Source: Actinoplanes sp. TFC3 (GTDB lineage Bacteria; Actinomycetota; Actinomycetes; Mycobacteriales; Micromonosporaceae). From it: DNA of 64,000 nt. This document shows, one piece after another, positions 1-8,745 of the stretch. Where the stretch lies: positions 4,698,044 to 4,762,043 of the forward strand of contig NZ_LOJP01000001.1 in the NCBI RefSeq assembly GCF_001553785.1, given 5' to 3'. Every line of letters starts with the position of its first letter. Position 1 is the first letter of the stretch. The position numbers were made by a program, and so were the translations under genes. The notes under the pieces are model-generated. The model did no database searches. It was given only the letters and a program-made list of their open reading frames with translations, and had not been told where the DNA came from.

Positions 1-794
1 GTAATGGTGAACCAGGCCGGGAAAAGGGCATGCTGCTCCACCGCCAGGTCGATGCGCCGCCGCAGATATCCCGTCAGATCAGCCACCACCTCCGCGCCGC
101 GCTGGTCGATATGGGCTTGCCGCCGCCGGGCGTCGCGCCGCAATTCGCCTTCCGCCGCATACACGTTGGGCAGCAGATCCATCACGGCTTTCTCCCGGAT
201 CCGGAATTGCCCGCCGTGCTGGCGATAGGCCGCGGCCGCCCGGCGGAATGCGCGGCTGCCGATCCTTTCGCGAGCAAGGGCGCGGCTGGCGTCCAGGGCG
301 CGGGCCCGGCTCTGCGCGGTCAGGCGTTTCATTTCCCCGTACGTCCGCAGCACCCCCGCCAATTCGGTTTCCCGCTGTTTGCTCAGCATCCCCGCGCGGA
401 TCTGCTCGGCAGCTCGCACCGTCGTCACCAGCGGTGCGATCTCCGGCGGCACGGTATCCAGGTCCACCGGTTGCACGCCGTGTTCCAGCCGCAACCGGCC
501 CTCGATCAGGTGCACCTCGCCGGTCAGCCGAGCGATCGCCTGCCGGGCGCCACGCAGTTCACCGTCGGTCTGGCGGCGCATCTGGTCGTACGCGTCAATG
601 ACGGTGGCCAGTCGGTCGTTGCCGGCGGCGACCCGCTCGGCCAACTCCCGATGCCGCTCGTCGATTGCCTCCGCGGTTTCCTGGAGCCGGAAGTCGAACT
701 GGCGCCGCAAGGTGTTCGCCTTGCGCTGGCATTCGGTGCGCAGCGAATCGGCAACGCGATGCAATTCCGTGGGCGCCTCGGTGCTACTGCTCAT
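1..794 (-). CDS. coiled-coil protein, C-terminus cut by window edge
   Basis: The frame is open from an ATG at 792-794 leftward off the window, so about 264 residues are visible and the C-terminus is missing. The protein is rich in Arg, Glu, Ala and Gln with heptad-like stretches, as expected for a long coiled coil; no enzyme motif is visible and I do not recognise the family. The start overlaps the last 11 bases of the upstream membrane-protein gene, which implies translational coupling. Context (hemerythrin-like protein, then small membrane protein, then this) suggests a partner of those two proteins, but that is inference. Confidence 0.6.
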   Translation of the reverse strand, partial: MSSSTEAPTELHRVADSLRTECQRKANTLRRQFDFRLQETAEAIDERHRELAERVAAGNDRLATVIDAYDQMRRQTDGELRGARQAIARLTGEVHLIEGRLRLEHGVQPVDLDTVPPEIAPLVTTVRAAEQIRAGMLSKQRETELAGVLRTYGEMKRLTAQSRARALDASRALARERIGSRAFRRAAAAYRQHGGQFRIREKAVMDLLPNVYAAEGELRRDARRRQAHIDQRGAEVVADLTGYLRRRIDLAVEQHALFPAWFTI

Positions 795-1164
795 GACCGG
801 CCTCCGTTTTTCTGGTCGGAAAAGGCAGCACCACCGTCGCTGCTACGAAAACCACCGCCGCCCCCGCGAGCGTCCACACCGGCAGCACCCGAAGCCCTGC
901 CAGCACGCCCGCCACCAGCGCAAACAACACCAGCCCGGCCGCCCAGCCCCGCCGCCGCGTCGCCTGGCCGGCCCCCTCATCGAGCACCACTATCAGATCG
1001 TTGGTGGCATCAAAAACCCGGCGCAGCAGATCATCATGGCGCGCCGATCCCGCGTCCTCGCGCAGCAACAAATCGTGCCGGTCCGCCAATTCCTGCTGCC
1101 GCTCACCCGTTCGCTCCCGGAGTTCCCCGCCCACTCGCACCCCCGTCAGCCGCTCGCCGTTCAC
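784..1164 (-). CDS. small two-helix membrane protein
   Basis: 126 residues from a GTG start with a GGAGGC ribosome site four bases upstream. Residues 1-65 are charged and probably helical and cytoplasmic. Two hydrophobic segments follow (about 71-91 and 95-113), then a short basic tail. No catalytic motif is visible. It lies 13 bases after the hemerythrin-like gene and its end overlaps the coiled-coil gene, so the three are probably co-translated. Function unknown; a membrane anchor for its neighbours is one possibility. Confidence 0.6.
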   Translation of the reverse strand: MNGERLTGVRVGGELRERTGERQQELADRHDLLLREDAGSARHDDLLRRVFDATNDLIVVLDEGAGQATRRRGWAAGLVLFALVAGVLAGLRVLPVWTLAGAAVVFVAATVVLPFPTRKTEAGHEQ

Positions 1165-1177
1165 CGCCTCCAGTGAC

Positions 1178-1654
1178 TCAGTAATCGGCGAGTGCGGTCA
1201 ATCCCACGGAAGGGTCCAGCGCATTCAGGACGGCTGTGAGCCGCTTCTCCTCGCCCAGAAAATGGGTCGTGAGAATCGCTGAGAGCCCGCTCAGCTCGGC
1301 GTGCACGGCCAGCGGGTCACCGGCCAGCGTGATCACCCGTTCGAGCAGGCCGGAAATGACCTCATGGTCGCGGGTGAGCCCGTCCAAAAAGGAACGCAAT
1401 TCGGGATGGCGCTCGGCCAGCAACGGAAACACTTCACGATCCTCGCCGGTATGATGCTTGGTCACCGCCGCGCAAAAAGCCACGCAATGCGTTGCCAAGC
1501 CGACCGGCGGCACCACACCGTCCAGAATATCGTCAAGCATGTCGCGCAACCGCACATGCACGGCAACAAGCTGATTTCCGTACGCCAGAAAGCGCGAATA
1601 CTCATCGGACAAAGCAGCCAAGATATCTTCCTTGGTCCGGCGCCTCCATGCCAC
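1178..1654 (-). CDS. hemerythrin HHE-domain protein
   Basis: 158 residues, GTG start. The protein is an all-helical bundle with the spaced His and carboxylate residues of the hemerythrin/HHE cation-binding fold: His in the second helix (LVAVHVRL), HC near residue 57, the HHTGEDREVFP stretch, DHEVI, and THFLGEE near the end. Family members bind a di-iron centre and sense or handle oxygen, nitric oxide or peroxide. The gene is followed closely by two genes of unknown function and is preceded 35 bases upstream by a GNAT gene, so a single leftward transcript is possible. Confidence 0.75.
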   Translation of the reverse strand: MAWRRRTKEDILAALSDEYSRFLAYGNQLVAVHVRLRDMLDDILDGVVPPVGLATHCVAFCAAVTKHHTGEDREVFPLLAERHPELRSFLDGLTRDHEVISGLLERVITLAGDPLAVHAELSGLSAILTTHFLGEEKRLTAVLNALDPSVGLTALADY

Positions 1655-1689
1655 GACGTTCTCTGAGCCGGGTGCACGCGACGCTCCCT

Positions 1690-2277
1690 CTAGGAGATCA
1701 GGTCCGTGAGCCGCCCGTCAAGCAGATCGAACCTCCAGTCATGACAACGCAAGGGATTGCCGCGCGGGAAATCGAAGTCGACCTCGCCGAGCAGCTCAAA
1801 CCCCGCCTTACGGCACACCGCATTCGATCCGGCGTTCGTGACATTCGGATAGGCGTGGACGTAGCGTCGTTCTTTCCCGTTCGTGGGTTGCTGGTCGTCG
1901 TTCTCCTGCGCAGGACCGCGGCTTTCGTGCGTGCGGGCGGCTGCGTGGTTCAGGGCGGCTGCGTGGTTCAGGGCGGCTACCGTGGCGGCGACGGCCAGGC
2001 CGCGGCGCTGGAAGTCGGGCAGGATCTGCCAGCCCATTTCCCAGACCGGGTGACCTCGCCACTCGCGGGGCCAATAGCCGACACTGCCCACCGGATCGGG
2101 TGAGTCCAGCACCCTTACCAGGAACATCGTCCCGCCCTCGGCGCCGGCCAGAATGCGCTCGTGTCGCCGTACCACTCGATCGTCTGGCTCGGGACCGCCG
2201 AGATGGACCTTCATCTGCGGGGTGTTGGCCCGCCGGTCCAGCGTCAGCCCGCGCTCATCCCACTCTTTAAGCCACAT
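1690..2277 (-). CDS. GNAT-family N-acetyltransferase
   Basis: 195 residues from ATG 2277. The acetyl-CoA-binding motif A is visible as ILPDFQRRGLAVAA, followed by a C-terminal half with NVTNAGSNAVCRKAGFELLGE, typical of RimJ/RimL-like GNAT proteins that acetylate amino groups of proteins or small molecules. The loop after motif A carries a tandem duplication (AALNHA twice) caused by two 18-bp repeats at 1936-1971. The substrate cannot be read from sequence. It sits 58 bases after the SRPBCC gene and is transcribed the same way. Confidence 0.75.
   Translation of the reverse strand: MWLKEWDERGLTLDRRANTPQMKVHLGGPEPDDRVVRRHERILAGAEGGTMFLVRVLDSPDPVGSVGYWPREWRGHPVWEMGWQILPDFQRRGLAVAATVAALNHAAALNHAAARTHESRGPAQENDDQQPTNGKERRYVHAYPNVTNAGSNAVCRKAGFELLGEVDFDFPRGNPLRCHDWRFDLLDGRLTDLIS
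1936..1978. repeat. 18-bp tandem duplication inside the GNAT gene
   Basis: Two perfect 18-bp units (1936-1953 and 1954-1971) plus the first seven bases of a third. The repeat keeps the reading frame and adds six residues per unit to the GNAT protein, so it may vary in copy number between strains. Confidence 0.85.
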
Positions 2278-2335
2278 GCCGCCATGCTGCCCCAGCCCTA
2301 CGACAAAACCCGCCGTCCTGCACGAGGACCGCGCC

Positions 2336-2803
2336 CTAAGACGAGAACAGGGCGCCGAAGCGGGACAGGTACAGCGGCCAGCCATTCTCACTACGGACAC
2401 CGTTGCGCACCGACTCCCAGCCGGGTCCGTGCCGGTCGAGGTGGCGGTGTTCCAGTTCGACCCGCGTGCGTTGCGGGGCCTCGGCGATGAAGCGGATCTC
2501 GACCTCGCTGGTGTTATCGAGGTTGGTTTCCAGTTCCCATCGGGGGCCGATGTCCCAGCTGAACACCACCCGGTCCGGCGGTTCGAAGACGAGCACGCGC
2601 GCCCATCGGCATTCGCTGCCGTCGACGCCGCGATCGTAGATGTGCCCGCCTGCTTTCGGCTCGAACACCGTCTCGGCGATGGGCACGGTGAGCAGATTGT
2701 GGTCGCGCGGCTTGATGTCACCGAATCGCTCGGTGAAAACGGCGAAGGCGCGTTCAATGGGCGCCTCGATGACGACGTGCCGCAGTACAACCGCATCGGT
2801 CAT
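2336..2803 (-). CDS. SRPBCC (AHSA1/START-like) protein
   Basis: 155 residues from ATG 2803 with a strong GAGGAGG site. The N-terminus (VVIEAPIERAFAVFTERFGD) and the later FEPPDRVVFSWDIG and TRVELEHRHLDRHG stretches are typical of the Aha1/SRPBCC fold, a helix-grip that forms a hydrophobic ligand cavity. The start overlaps the stop of the ArsR gene by four bases (ATGA), a very common ArsR-SRPBCC pairing in actinobacteria. Ligand or partner unknown; the ArsR protein almost certainly controls it. Confidence 0.85.
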   Translation of the reverse strand: MTDAVVLRHVVIEAPIERAFAVFTERFGDIKPRDHNLLTVPIAETVFEPKAGGHIYDRGVDGSECRWARVLVFEPPDRVVFSWDIGPRWELETNLDNTSEVEIRFIAEAPQRTRVELEHRHLDRHGPGWESVRNGVRSENGWPLYLSRFGALFSS

Positions 2804-3147
2804 TGTTCCTCCTCGATGACATTTTGGTATCCGCGCAGCGCGCGGCTCCAGAAGGCGTCCAGCTGATCTCTCAGCGCGGCCACTCCGGCCGGGTTGAGCC
2901 GGTAGACCCGCTTGGTGCCGGCGGCTTCGTCGGTGACCAGGCCGGCGTCCTTGAGCAGCTTGAGGTGCTGGGAAACGGCGGGCCGGCTGATCGGCAGGGC
3001 CTCGGCGAGTTCCCCGACAGCCCGGGGGCCGTCGGCCAGGAAGATGACAATCGAGCGCCGGGACGAGTCTCCCAGCAGATCCCACCCATCGGCGCCTTGG
3101 TAAGTGGCCACGAACGGTAAGCTACGACTTACCGAGTCACCAGTCAA
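2800..3147 (-). CDS. ArsR-family transcriptional regulator
   Basis: Winged-helix repressor with the helix-turn-helix LPISRPAVSQHLKLLKDAGLV and the wing GTKRVYRLNP. The longest frame (115 residues) opens at TTG 3147, but that codon lies upstream of an inverted repeat at 3115-3134 that looks like the operator. The GTG at 3109-3111 (residue 13) is a better start, perhaps on a leaderless mRNA as no ribosome site precedes it. No metal-binding Cys pair is seen, so this is the non-metal ArsR type often coupled to SRPBCC proteins. Confidence 0.85.
   Translation of the reverse strand: MTGDSVSRSLPFVATYQGADGWDLLGDSSRRSIVIFLADGPRAVGELAEALPISRPAVSQHLKLLKDAGLVTDEAAGTKRVYRLNPAGVAALRDQLDAFWSRALRGYQNVIEEEQ
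3115..3134. promoter_or_regulatory. inverted repeat, probable ArsR operator
   Basis: Seven-base arms CGGTAAG and CTTACCG separated by six bases. The repeat lies just upstream of the favoured GTG start of the ArsR gene, and a further half-site (TTGGTAAG) lies at 3098-3105, consistent with autoregulation. Confidence 0.5.
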
Positions 3148-3267
3148 TCCCCCGGAGCGCTGTTATCCCCTCGCAGCGCCGCGACGGGGCGGTTACCTCA
3201 AGGTGCCCTGAGCTGAAAAAGGTGCGCTCTTCCCAGGTCACGTGCGGCTTCCGTAACGTTCGCCGGC

Positions 3268-3654
3268 ATGACAGTCACGTTGATCAACGCACCCGGCCTG
3301 CCCGGGACCCCGATCTATCATCACGTGTCGGTGGCTACCGGATCACGGCTGATTCACCTCGCCGGTCAGGTCGCGTGGGACGGCGGCGACTTCGCCACGC
3401 AGGTGGAGCAGGCCTACCTCAATGCCGGCGCCGCGCTGGCCGGCGCCGGCGCCTCGTTTGACGATGTGGTGAAACTGACTGTCCACGTCGTTGATTGGAA
3501 ACCCGCCTTGATGCCGGAGCTGCTCGACGGCATCGCCCGCGCCTCGGCCCGGCTGAACGTCACGATCGCAGCCCCGGCCTCGCTGTTCGGCATCGTGGCC
3601 CTGGACATCCCGGAACACCTGGTCGAGGTCGAAGCGGTGGCCGTGCTGAGCTGA
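3268..3654 (+). CDS. RidA/YjgF/YER057c-family protein
   Basis: 128 residues. The family pattern is clear: HLAGQVAWD, the long helix QVEQAYLNAGAALAGAGASFDDVVKLTVHVVDW, and a C-terminal VEVEAVAVL. RidA proteins are small trimers that hydrolyse reactive enamine/imine products of PLP dehydratases. This member lacks the canonical active-site Arg context (IPxxR), having FGIVALDIPEHLVEVE instead, so it may belong to a divergent subgroup. It stands alone, convergent with a HxlR-type regulator. Confidence 0.8.
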   Translation: MTVTLINAPGLPGTPIYHHVSVATGSRLIHLAGQVAWDGGDFATQVEQAYLNAGAALAGAGASFDDVVKLTVHVVDWKPALMPELLDGIARASARLNVTIAAPASLFGIVALDIPEHLVEVEAVAVLS

Positions 3655-3729
3655 ACCCGCGCGAGCGCCTTGTCTTCGAAGCGGGGCGTGGGCCGCCGCA
3701 GCTCGGCCTCCCCCTGCGGACAGACCCAG

Positions 3730-4113
3730 CTAGGCCTCGAAGCGGGCGCGGGCCGCCTCGATGTCGCGCAGGAAGGTCTGCGTCCAGCCGCACATGCCGT
3801 CGACCACCTCGCGCAGCGCCCCGCCCGCCTCGGTCAGCGAGTACTCGACGCTGGGCGGGACGGTGGGGTGCACGGTCCGCTCGACCAGGCCGTTGCGCTC
3901 CAGCGTCCGCAAATTCTGGGTCAGCACCTTGTGACTGATGCCACCGATCTCGCGGCGCAGCTCGTTGAAGCGCATCGTCCGCTGCCCGAGAAACTCGATG
4001 ATCAGCAGGGACCACTTGTTTGCCACGTCGGAGAAAATCATTCGGGCCAATGAGTCGGCCCGAGCCAGATCAGCCTCGGGCGGCAGCGCGCCGATCTCCT
4101 GTCTGGTCCCCAC
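3730..4113 (-). CDS. HxlR-family transcriptional regulator
   Basis: 127 residues from a GTG start. It has the MarR-like winged helix of HxlR proteins: WSLLIIEFLGQRTMRFNELRREIGGISHKVLTQNLRTLERNGLVERTV, then the wing VEYSLTEAGGALREVV. HxlR proteins often sense aldehydes or redox state through Cys residues; only one Cys (MCGW) is present here. No target gene is obvious; the neighbour RidA gene converges on it. Confidence 0.85.
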   Translation of the reverse strand: MGTRQEIGALPPEADLARADSLARMIFSDVANKWSLLIIEFLGQRTMRFNELRREIGGISHKVLTQNLRTLERNGLVERTVHPTVPPSVEYSLTEAGGALREVVDGMCGWTQTFLRDIEAARARFEA

Positions 4114-4261
4114 CGGCCCAGCCTAGTACCCCGTCAACCGTTGTCAGTTGTCGAAGGGCAAGCTCCCTGGCGGGCTCCCAGTGCTCAGTAGAGACCTGCC
4201 CAACCGGGTGCCGCGAGGCGAGACAAGAAGGAACGTCCGCACCGGCGAACGGTAGAGCGGC

Positions 4262-5635
4262 TCAGCGAAGGTTGGCGGTCATTTCGGCTAGTTCGGCGAG
4301 ACGGTCCGGTAGCGTCCGTGGATTTCCCGGCGCCTCCGCCCGGGCATCCCAGGGCCGCGGCCCCGACAGCGGCCGGTAATTCACCCCCAGCGCCCCGAGC
4401 CTCTGCAGATGCGGCTCCAACCGTTCCCGGAAAGCCGCGAAATCGCGCCCGGGCGGTCCCCACACCACCTCGGCGAAAGCGCACAGCCGCGGGAACACCA
4501 TGTAATCCACCCGCCGCGCCGATTCCATGTGCTCGGTCCACACATTGGCTTGCGCGCCCAGCACAGCGTCGCCGGGATCGTAGGCGTACACGTCTTCGAG
4601 CCGGAGCAGAGTTCCCACCGGCGTCGGTTCGCCGGGGTCGTCGGATTGGCGGTAGTCCAGGTACAGCGACGTGTCCGGGCAGGCGACCACCTCGTGGCCG
4701 GCCGCGAGCGCCTTTTCCATCGGAAATTGTCCCCGCCACGCCGCAACAACGGCATCTCGTGGTGCGCCGCCGGCCAGGATCTCGTCCCAGCCGTAGACGC
4801 GCCGGCCGCGGGAAGCCAGATGGGCAGCCATTTGCGCGATGAACCACGGCTGGCCGGGGACACCGCATTCATCACCGCCGATGCCGATCAGCGGGGACGG
4901 GAAGATGTCGCAGATGTGGTCGAGCACGGCCCGGCAGAAGTCCAGGGTCGCCGGTTCCAGGTTGAGCCCGTGCGGGGAAACGCCCCAGGCCGTGCGCACA
5001 GGACCAGCAAAACCATTACCCAGCATCGGGTACGAAGCCACAGCCGCCTGCATATGACCGGGCATATCGATTTCGGGTACGACGGTCACGTGCCGCCGCG
5101 CAGCAAAGGCGACAATGGACCGCAGGTCGTCAGCGGTGTAGTAGCCGCCGTGCGGTTGATCGTCATACCGCTCGTGCTGACGTGAACCCCGCATCGAGCA
5201 GGAGCGCCACGCCCCGACCGTGGTGAGCCGCGGCCAGCCGGGCACCTCGACACGCCAGCCCTGGTCATCGGTCAGGTGCAGATGCAGCACGTTCAGTTTG
5301 TGCATCGCGATCAGCTCGATGAAGCGCAGCACCTCGGGCACCGGCATGAAATGGCGGGCCACGTCGAGCAGCACGCCACGCCACGCATAGCGCGGCCGGT
5401 CCTCGATACGCACACAGGGCAGCCGCGACGGGACTACCGAGCCGGGAAACAATTGTCGCAGCGTCTGCTCGCCGTAGAAAACGCCGGCCGGGCCGCCGCC
5501 GCGGATGGAGATGCCGAAGGACGACACGTCAAGGACGTAACCCTCGGCGGGCAGCAACGGGTCCACGCCGGTGGAAATCGGTGCGGTGGCAGCGAAGCCG
5601 GGCTGGGGGCGTACGGATAAAGGCTGGGGAATCAA
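4262..5635 (-). CDS. GH20 beta-N-acetylhexosaminidase, cytoplasmic
   Basis: 457 residues. An N-terminal GH20b-type domain (to about residue 80) precedes the (beta/alpha)8 domain. The catalytic Asp-Glu pair is in IGIGGDECG (D255, E256); HLHLTDDQGWRVE and EIDMPGHMQAA are further family signatures. The enzyme removes terminal GlcNAc or GalNAc by substrate-assisted catalysis. No signal peptide is present, so it acts on imported oligosaccharides. The TTG start overlaps the stop of the permease gene (TTGA), which puts it at the end of the ABC importer operon and ties hydrolysis to uptake. Confidence 0.9.
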   Translation of the reverse strand: MIPQPLSVRPQPGFAATAPISTGVDPLLPAEGYVLDVSSFGISIRGGGPAGVFYGEQTLRQLFPGSVVPSRLPCVRIEDRPRYAWRGVLLDVARHFMPVPEVLRFIELIAMHKLNVLHLHLTDDQGWRVEVPGWPRLTTVGAWRSCSMRGSRQHERYDDQPHGGYYTADDLRSIVAFAARRHVTVVPEIDMPGHMQAAVASYPMLGNGFAGPVRTAWGVSPHGLNLEPATLDFCRAVLDHICDIFPSPLIGIGGDECGVPGQPWFIAQMAAHLASRGRRVYGWDEILAGGAPRDAVVAAWRGQFPMEKALAAGHEVVACPDTSLYLDYRQSDDPGEPTPVGTLLRLEDVYAYDPGDAVLGAQANVWTEHMESARRVDYMVFPRLCAFAEVVWGPPGRDFAAFRERLEPHLQRLGALGVNYRPLSGPRPWDARAEAPGNPRTLPDRLAELAEMTANLR

Positions 5636-6468
5636 TCTTTGACCGCCCCTCCCAGACCGGCTACCAGGCGTCGGCGGACCACCAGGAAGAACACGAGAAC
5701 CGGGATCGTCATCAAGGTTGAGGCGGCCATGATGGCACCCCAGTCGTTCTCATCGGGTTTGAAGAACACCAGCAGGGCCATCGGCAGGGTTTGCTGATCG
5801 GTGGCGCTGATGATGAACGTGCGGGCGAACAGGAAATCGTTCCAGGCGTGGATGAACGAGAACACGCTGGTGGCCGCCAAACCGGGCGCTACCAGGGGGA
5901 ACAGGATGCGCCACAAGACGGTGAAGCGGCTGGCGCCGTCGAGCTGCGCTGCCTCGTCGAGCTCGTCGGGAACCGCTTGGACAAAGCCGCGCAGCATCCA
6001 GATCGCGAAGGGCAACGTGAAGGCGGTATGCACCAGCATCAGGCTGCCCAGGGTGTTCAAGCCGATGCCGGGAACGGTGGCGCCCAGGTCTCGTACCAGA
6101 AAGAACAGGGGGATGGTGAGGGCCTCGACGGGAACCATCTGGGCGATCAGGAACAGCACGAGAATGGTGGTGCGGAACCGGAACTTGAAGCGGGTCAGCG
6201 CGACCGCTGCCAGAAAGGCGATCAGGCCGGAGGCCACCACCACGACGAGCGCGACGACGGCGCTGTTGAGCAGATAACGGGCGAAGTCGTTGGCGGACAA
6301 CACCCGGCGGAAAGCATCGAGGGTGGGCGCGAGGGTCCACGGGCGCTGGTGCAGGGATTGAATTTCGCCTGCCGGTTTCAGCGCGGACAGCACCATCCAG
6401 TAGATCGGGAAAACGGTGACGAGCGCGATCAGCACGGCGATGGCATCGAGCAGGCGCCGGGTTCTCAC
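5632..6468 (-). CDS. sugar ABC transporter permease (MalG/CUT1 type)
   Basis: 278 residues from GTG 6468, overlapping the previous permease by four bases (GTGA). About six transmembrane helices are visible, and the cytoplasmic EAA loop reads DELDEAAQLDGASRFTVLWRI, which contacts the ATPase. It is the second half of the membrane channel of a carbohydrate-uptake ABC system. No ATPase gene lies in the locus; in actinobacteria such CUT1 systems commonly share one distant MsiK-type ATPase. Confidence 0.92.
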   Translation of the reverse strand: MRTRRLLDAIAVLIALVTVFPIYWMVLSALKPAGEIQSLHQRPWTLAPTLDAFRRVLSANDFARYLLNSAVVALVVVVASGLIAFLAAVALTRFKFRFRTTILVLFLIAQMVPVEALTIPLFFLVRDLGATVPGIGLNTLGSLMLVHTAFTLPFAIWMLRGFVQAVPDELDEAAQLDGASRFTVLWRILFPLVAPGLAATSVFSFIHAWNDFLFARTFIISATDQQTLPMALLVFFKPDENDWGAIMAASTLMTIPVLVFFLVVRRRLVAGLGGAVKD

Positions 6469-7397
6469 AACGGTTCTCCCGTCCGGCGCAATGTGCGCAG
6501 ATAGAGCAGCGTCACCAGCAGCAGAATGAGCATCATGACCACGCCGATGGCCGAGCCGAGGCCGTATTCGCTGGCCGCGAACGCCTGCTGATAGGCCCAG
6601 ACGTTGAGCGTGAGATTCTGCCCGGCCAGGCCGCCGCCGCGGGTCATCACGTAGATCTGGGTGAAGATCTTGAAGTCCCAGATGATCGATTGGATCACCA
6701 CGATGGCCAGCACCGGGCGCAGCATCGGCACGATGATCTGCCAGAACGTGCGCCACGTGGAGGCGCCGTCCAGCGCCGCGGCTTCCAGCACCGAGCCGGG
6801 GATGGCCTCGATGCCGGCGTACAGGGTGACCATGACGAACGGGAACGACGCCCACACCACCACCGCGCCGACCAGAGCGAACGCGGTGTAGCGGCCGTAC
6901 ATCCAGTTGAAGCCGCCGAGGCCGAGGGCCTGGTTGACGAAGCCGAGGTCGGTGTCGAACAGGAACATCCACACCGTCGAGCCGCTGACCGCGGGCACCG
7001 CCCACGCGGCCATGGCGGCCAGCGACAGCAGCAGGCGCGGCAGCCGGCTGATCCGGGTGAGCAGCACGGCCAGGGCGGCGCCGACCGCGAGCGTGGCGAG
7101 CACGCACCCGGCGGCGAAGATGACTGTGGCGATCAGCACCGACCAGAACTGCGGGTCGGTGAACAGCTGGGCGTAGTTGCCGGCGCCCACGAAATGGGTG
7201 GGCTGCCCGCCGCTGACCTGGGCCTGCCGGAAATCGAGCACCGACAGCAAGCCGAGCTGGTACATCGGGTAGATGAACAGCGCGCCCAGCACGACGGCGG
7301 CGGGCAGCAGCAGCCAGACCGGCGCGAGGCCGCGCCGCCGCCGGGGCGGCGCGGCTGTGGACGCGCGGATGGCGTCCTCGCTCACCACGGTGGTCAC
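6465..7397 (-). CDS. sugar ABC transporter permease (MalF/CUT1 type)
   Basis: 310 residues, GTG start overlapping the stop of the binding-protein gene (GTGA). Six hydrophobic helices, the first at about 28-48, and an EAA loop (GSVLEAAALDGASTWRTFWQIIVP) mark the first permease subunit of a CUT1 importer. It pairs with the downstream permease. Confidence 0.92.
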   Translation of the reverse strand: MTTVVSEDAIRASTAAPPRRRRGLAPVWLLLPAAVVLGALFIYPMYQLGLLSVLDFRQAQVSGGQPTHFVGAGNYAQLFTDPQFWSVLIATVIFAAGCVLATLAVGAALAVLLTRISRLPRLLLSLAAMAAWAVPAVSGSTVWMFLFDTDLGFVNQALGLGGFNWMYGRYTAFALVGAVVVWASFPFVMVTLYAGIEAIPGSVLEAAALDGASTWRTFWQIIVPMLRPVLAIVVIQSIIWDFKIFTQIYVMTRGGGLAGQNLTLNVWAYQQAFAASEYGLGSAIGVVMMLILLLVTLLYLRTLRRTGEPL

Positions 7398-8656
7398 TTG
7401 GTCAGGGCCGCGTCGATCTGCTGGGCCGCCTCGTCGGTGGCCTGCTCCACGCTGGCCTTGCCGGTGGCCACCTTCTCGATCATGGTGGGCAGCACCGCCG
7501 ACGCGTCGATCTTGCCCCAGCCCGGGTCGAGCGGCACGAACTTGGTGCCGGCGGCGATCGTGTCGGCGAACGGCTTGAGGAACGCGTCCTTGGCCACGAC
7601 CTCGTCGCTGGCCGACTTGAGCGTCGGCAGGTTGCCCATGGCGTCGTACATCTTGGTCTGGTATTTCTTGCCCGCCAGCAGCGTGAGGAAATCCGCGGCC
7701 AGCGCCGGTCGCTGGCTGTTCTTCATGATGCCGAGGTTGTTGCCGCCGGCGAACGCGGGCGCCACCGAGCCGGGCTTGCTGCCGGGCAGCGGCACCACCG
7801 CATACTTGCCCTTGGCTGCGCCCGCATCGACGGCCGCGCGGTTGAAGTTGCCCAGGATGCCCATCGCCGCCTTGCCGCTGGCGAACAGATCAACCGTCTT
7901 GCCGCCGGTCAGATCGGCGCAGTTCTGCGGCGGGCAGTTGTCCGGAGCAATGAGATCCGTGTACGACTTCAGCCCCGCCCGCGCCTGAGCCGAATTGATC
8001 GCCGTGATGTCACCACCGGCATCCCACACGAACGGCATCGCGGCATAGGTGTACTTACCGCCGACCGCCACGCCGAACATGTCCGGCTTCTTCTGCCGTA
8101 CCGTGCGCGCCGAACTGGTCAGCTCGGCGATGCTGGTGGGCGCCTTGAGCCCGAGTTCCTGGAAGATGTCGGTGCGGTAGTAGAGCGCGCGCACCCCGAC
8201 GTACCACGGGACGCCGAGCAGCTTGCCCTCGTACGTGGCGCTGGACTTGGCGTCGGCGCTCAGATCGGCGCCCTCGGACCAGCCCGTCACCGTGGAGCCG
8301 ATGTCGGCCAGGCCCCCGGCCGCCGCGTATTCGGGTAGGTCGGTGTTGCCGTATTCGACCACGTCAGGGGCGCTGGCCGGGTCGTTGAAGGCACCCTTGA
8401 ACCGGGCGCTGCGGGTGTCGACCGCGATGTACGCGATGTCCACGGTGGTGCCGGGATGCGCAGCGGTGAACTCGGTGACCGCCTCGGCGATCACCTTCTC
8501 CTTGGGGGCGCGGTTCGGCTCGTCGAAAAGCCAGACCTTGAGCGTGCCCGTGCGGGCGCCGCCGTCGGACGGCGTGCTGGACGGGGACGACGTCGACGGG
8601 GCGCACGCGGTGAGCGTGAGGGCGAGGGCGGCGGCCACCGCCAGGCGCGACTTCAT
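7394..8656 (-). CDS. sugar-type ABC transporter substrate-binding lipoprotein
   Basis: 420 residues from ATG 8656, chosen because GGAG lies seven bases upstream; a GTG two codons earlier is too close to it. A lipoprotein signal peptide ends at LTAC, so Cys would be lipidated outside the membrane. The mature part shows family-1 solute-binding features (VWLFDEPNRAPKEKV, VVEYGNTDLPEYAAAGGLADIG). It captures the sugar for the two permeases. The ligand is not readable; the GH20 gene suggests a HexNAc-containing oligosaccharide. A 16-bp operator-like site lies 25 bases upstream. Confidence 0.9.
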   Translation of the reverse strand: MKSRLAVAAALALTLTACAPSTSSPSSTPSDGGARTGTLKVWLFDEPNRAPKEKVIAEAVTEFTAAHPGTTVDIAYIAVDTRSARFKGAFNDPASAPDVVEYGNTDLPEYAAAGGLADIGSTVTGWSEGADLSADAKSSATYEGKLLGVPWYVGVRALYYRTDIFQELGLKAPTSIAELTSSARTVRQKKPDMFGVAVGGKYTYAAMPFVWDAGGDITAINSAQARAGLKSYTDLIAPDNCPPQNCADLTGGKTVDLFASGKAAMGILGNFNRAAVDAGAAKGKYAVVPLPGSKPGSVAPAFAGGNNLGIMKNSQRPALAADFLTLLAGKKYQTKMYDAMGNLPTLKSASDEVVAKDAFLKPFADTIAAGTKFVPLDPGWGKIDASAVLPTMIEKVATGKASVEQATDEAAQQIDAALTK

Positions 8657-8680
8657 GGGCACACTCCACTTCGGGCGTAT

Positions 8681-8696
8681 GTTCGTAAGTGGTTCG
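8681..8696 (+). promoter_or_regulatory. 16-bp direct-repeat site, copy A (ABC operon)
   Basis: GTTCGTAAGTGGTTCG: a GTTCG half-site repeated with 11-bp periodicity, one helical turn. The same sequence with one change occurs at 9922-9937. It lies just upstream of the binding-protein gene and probably binds the regulator encoded at 9951-11246. Confidence 0.6.
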
Positions 8697-8745
8697 TTGT
8701 TTGAGTGCCCCTCAGGGTGCGGTGCCCGCCCCCGCTCGTCAACCC

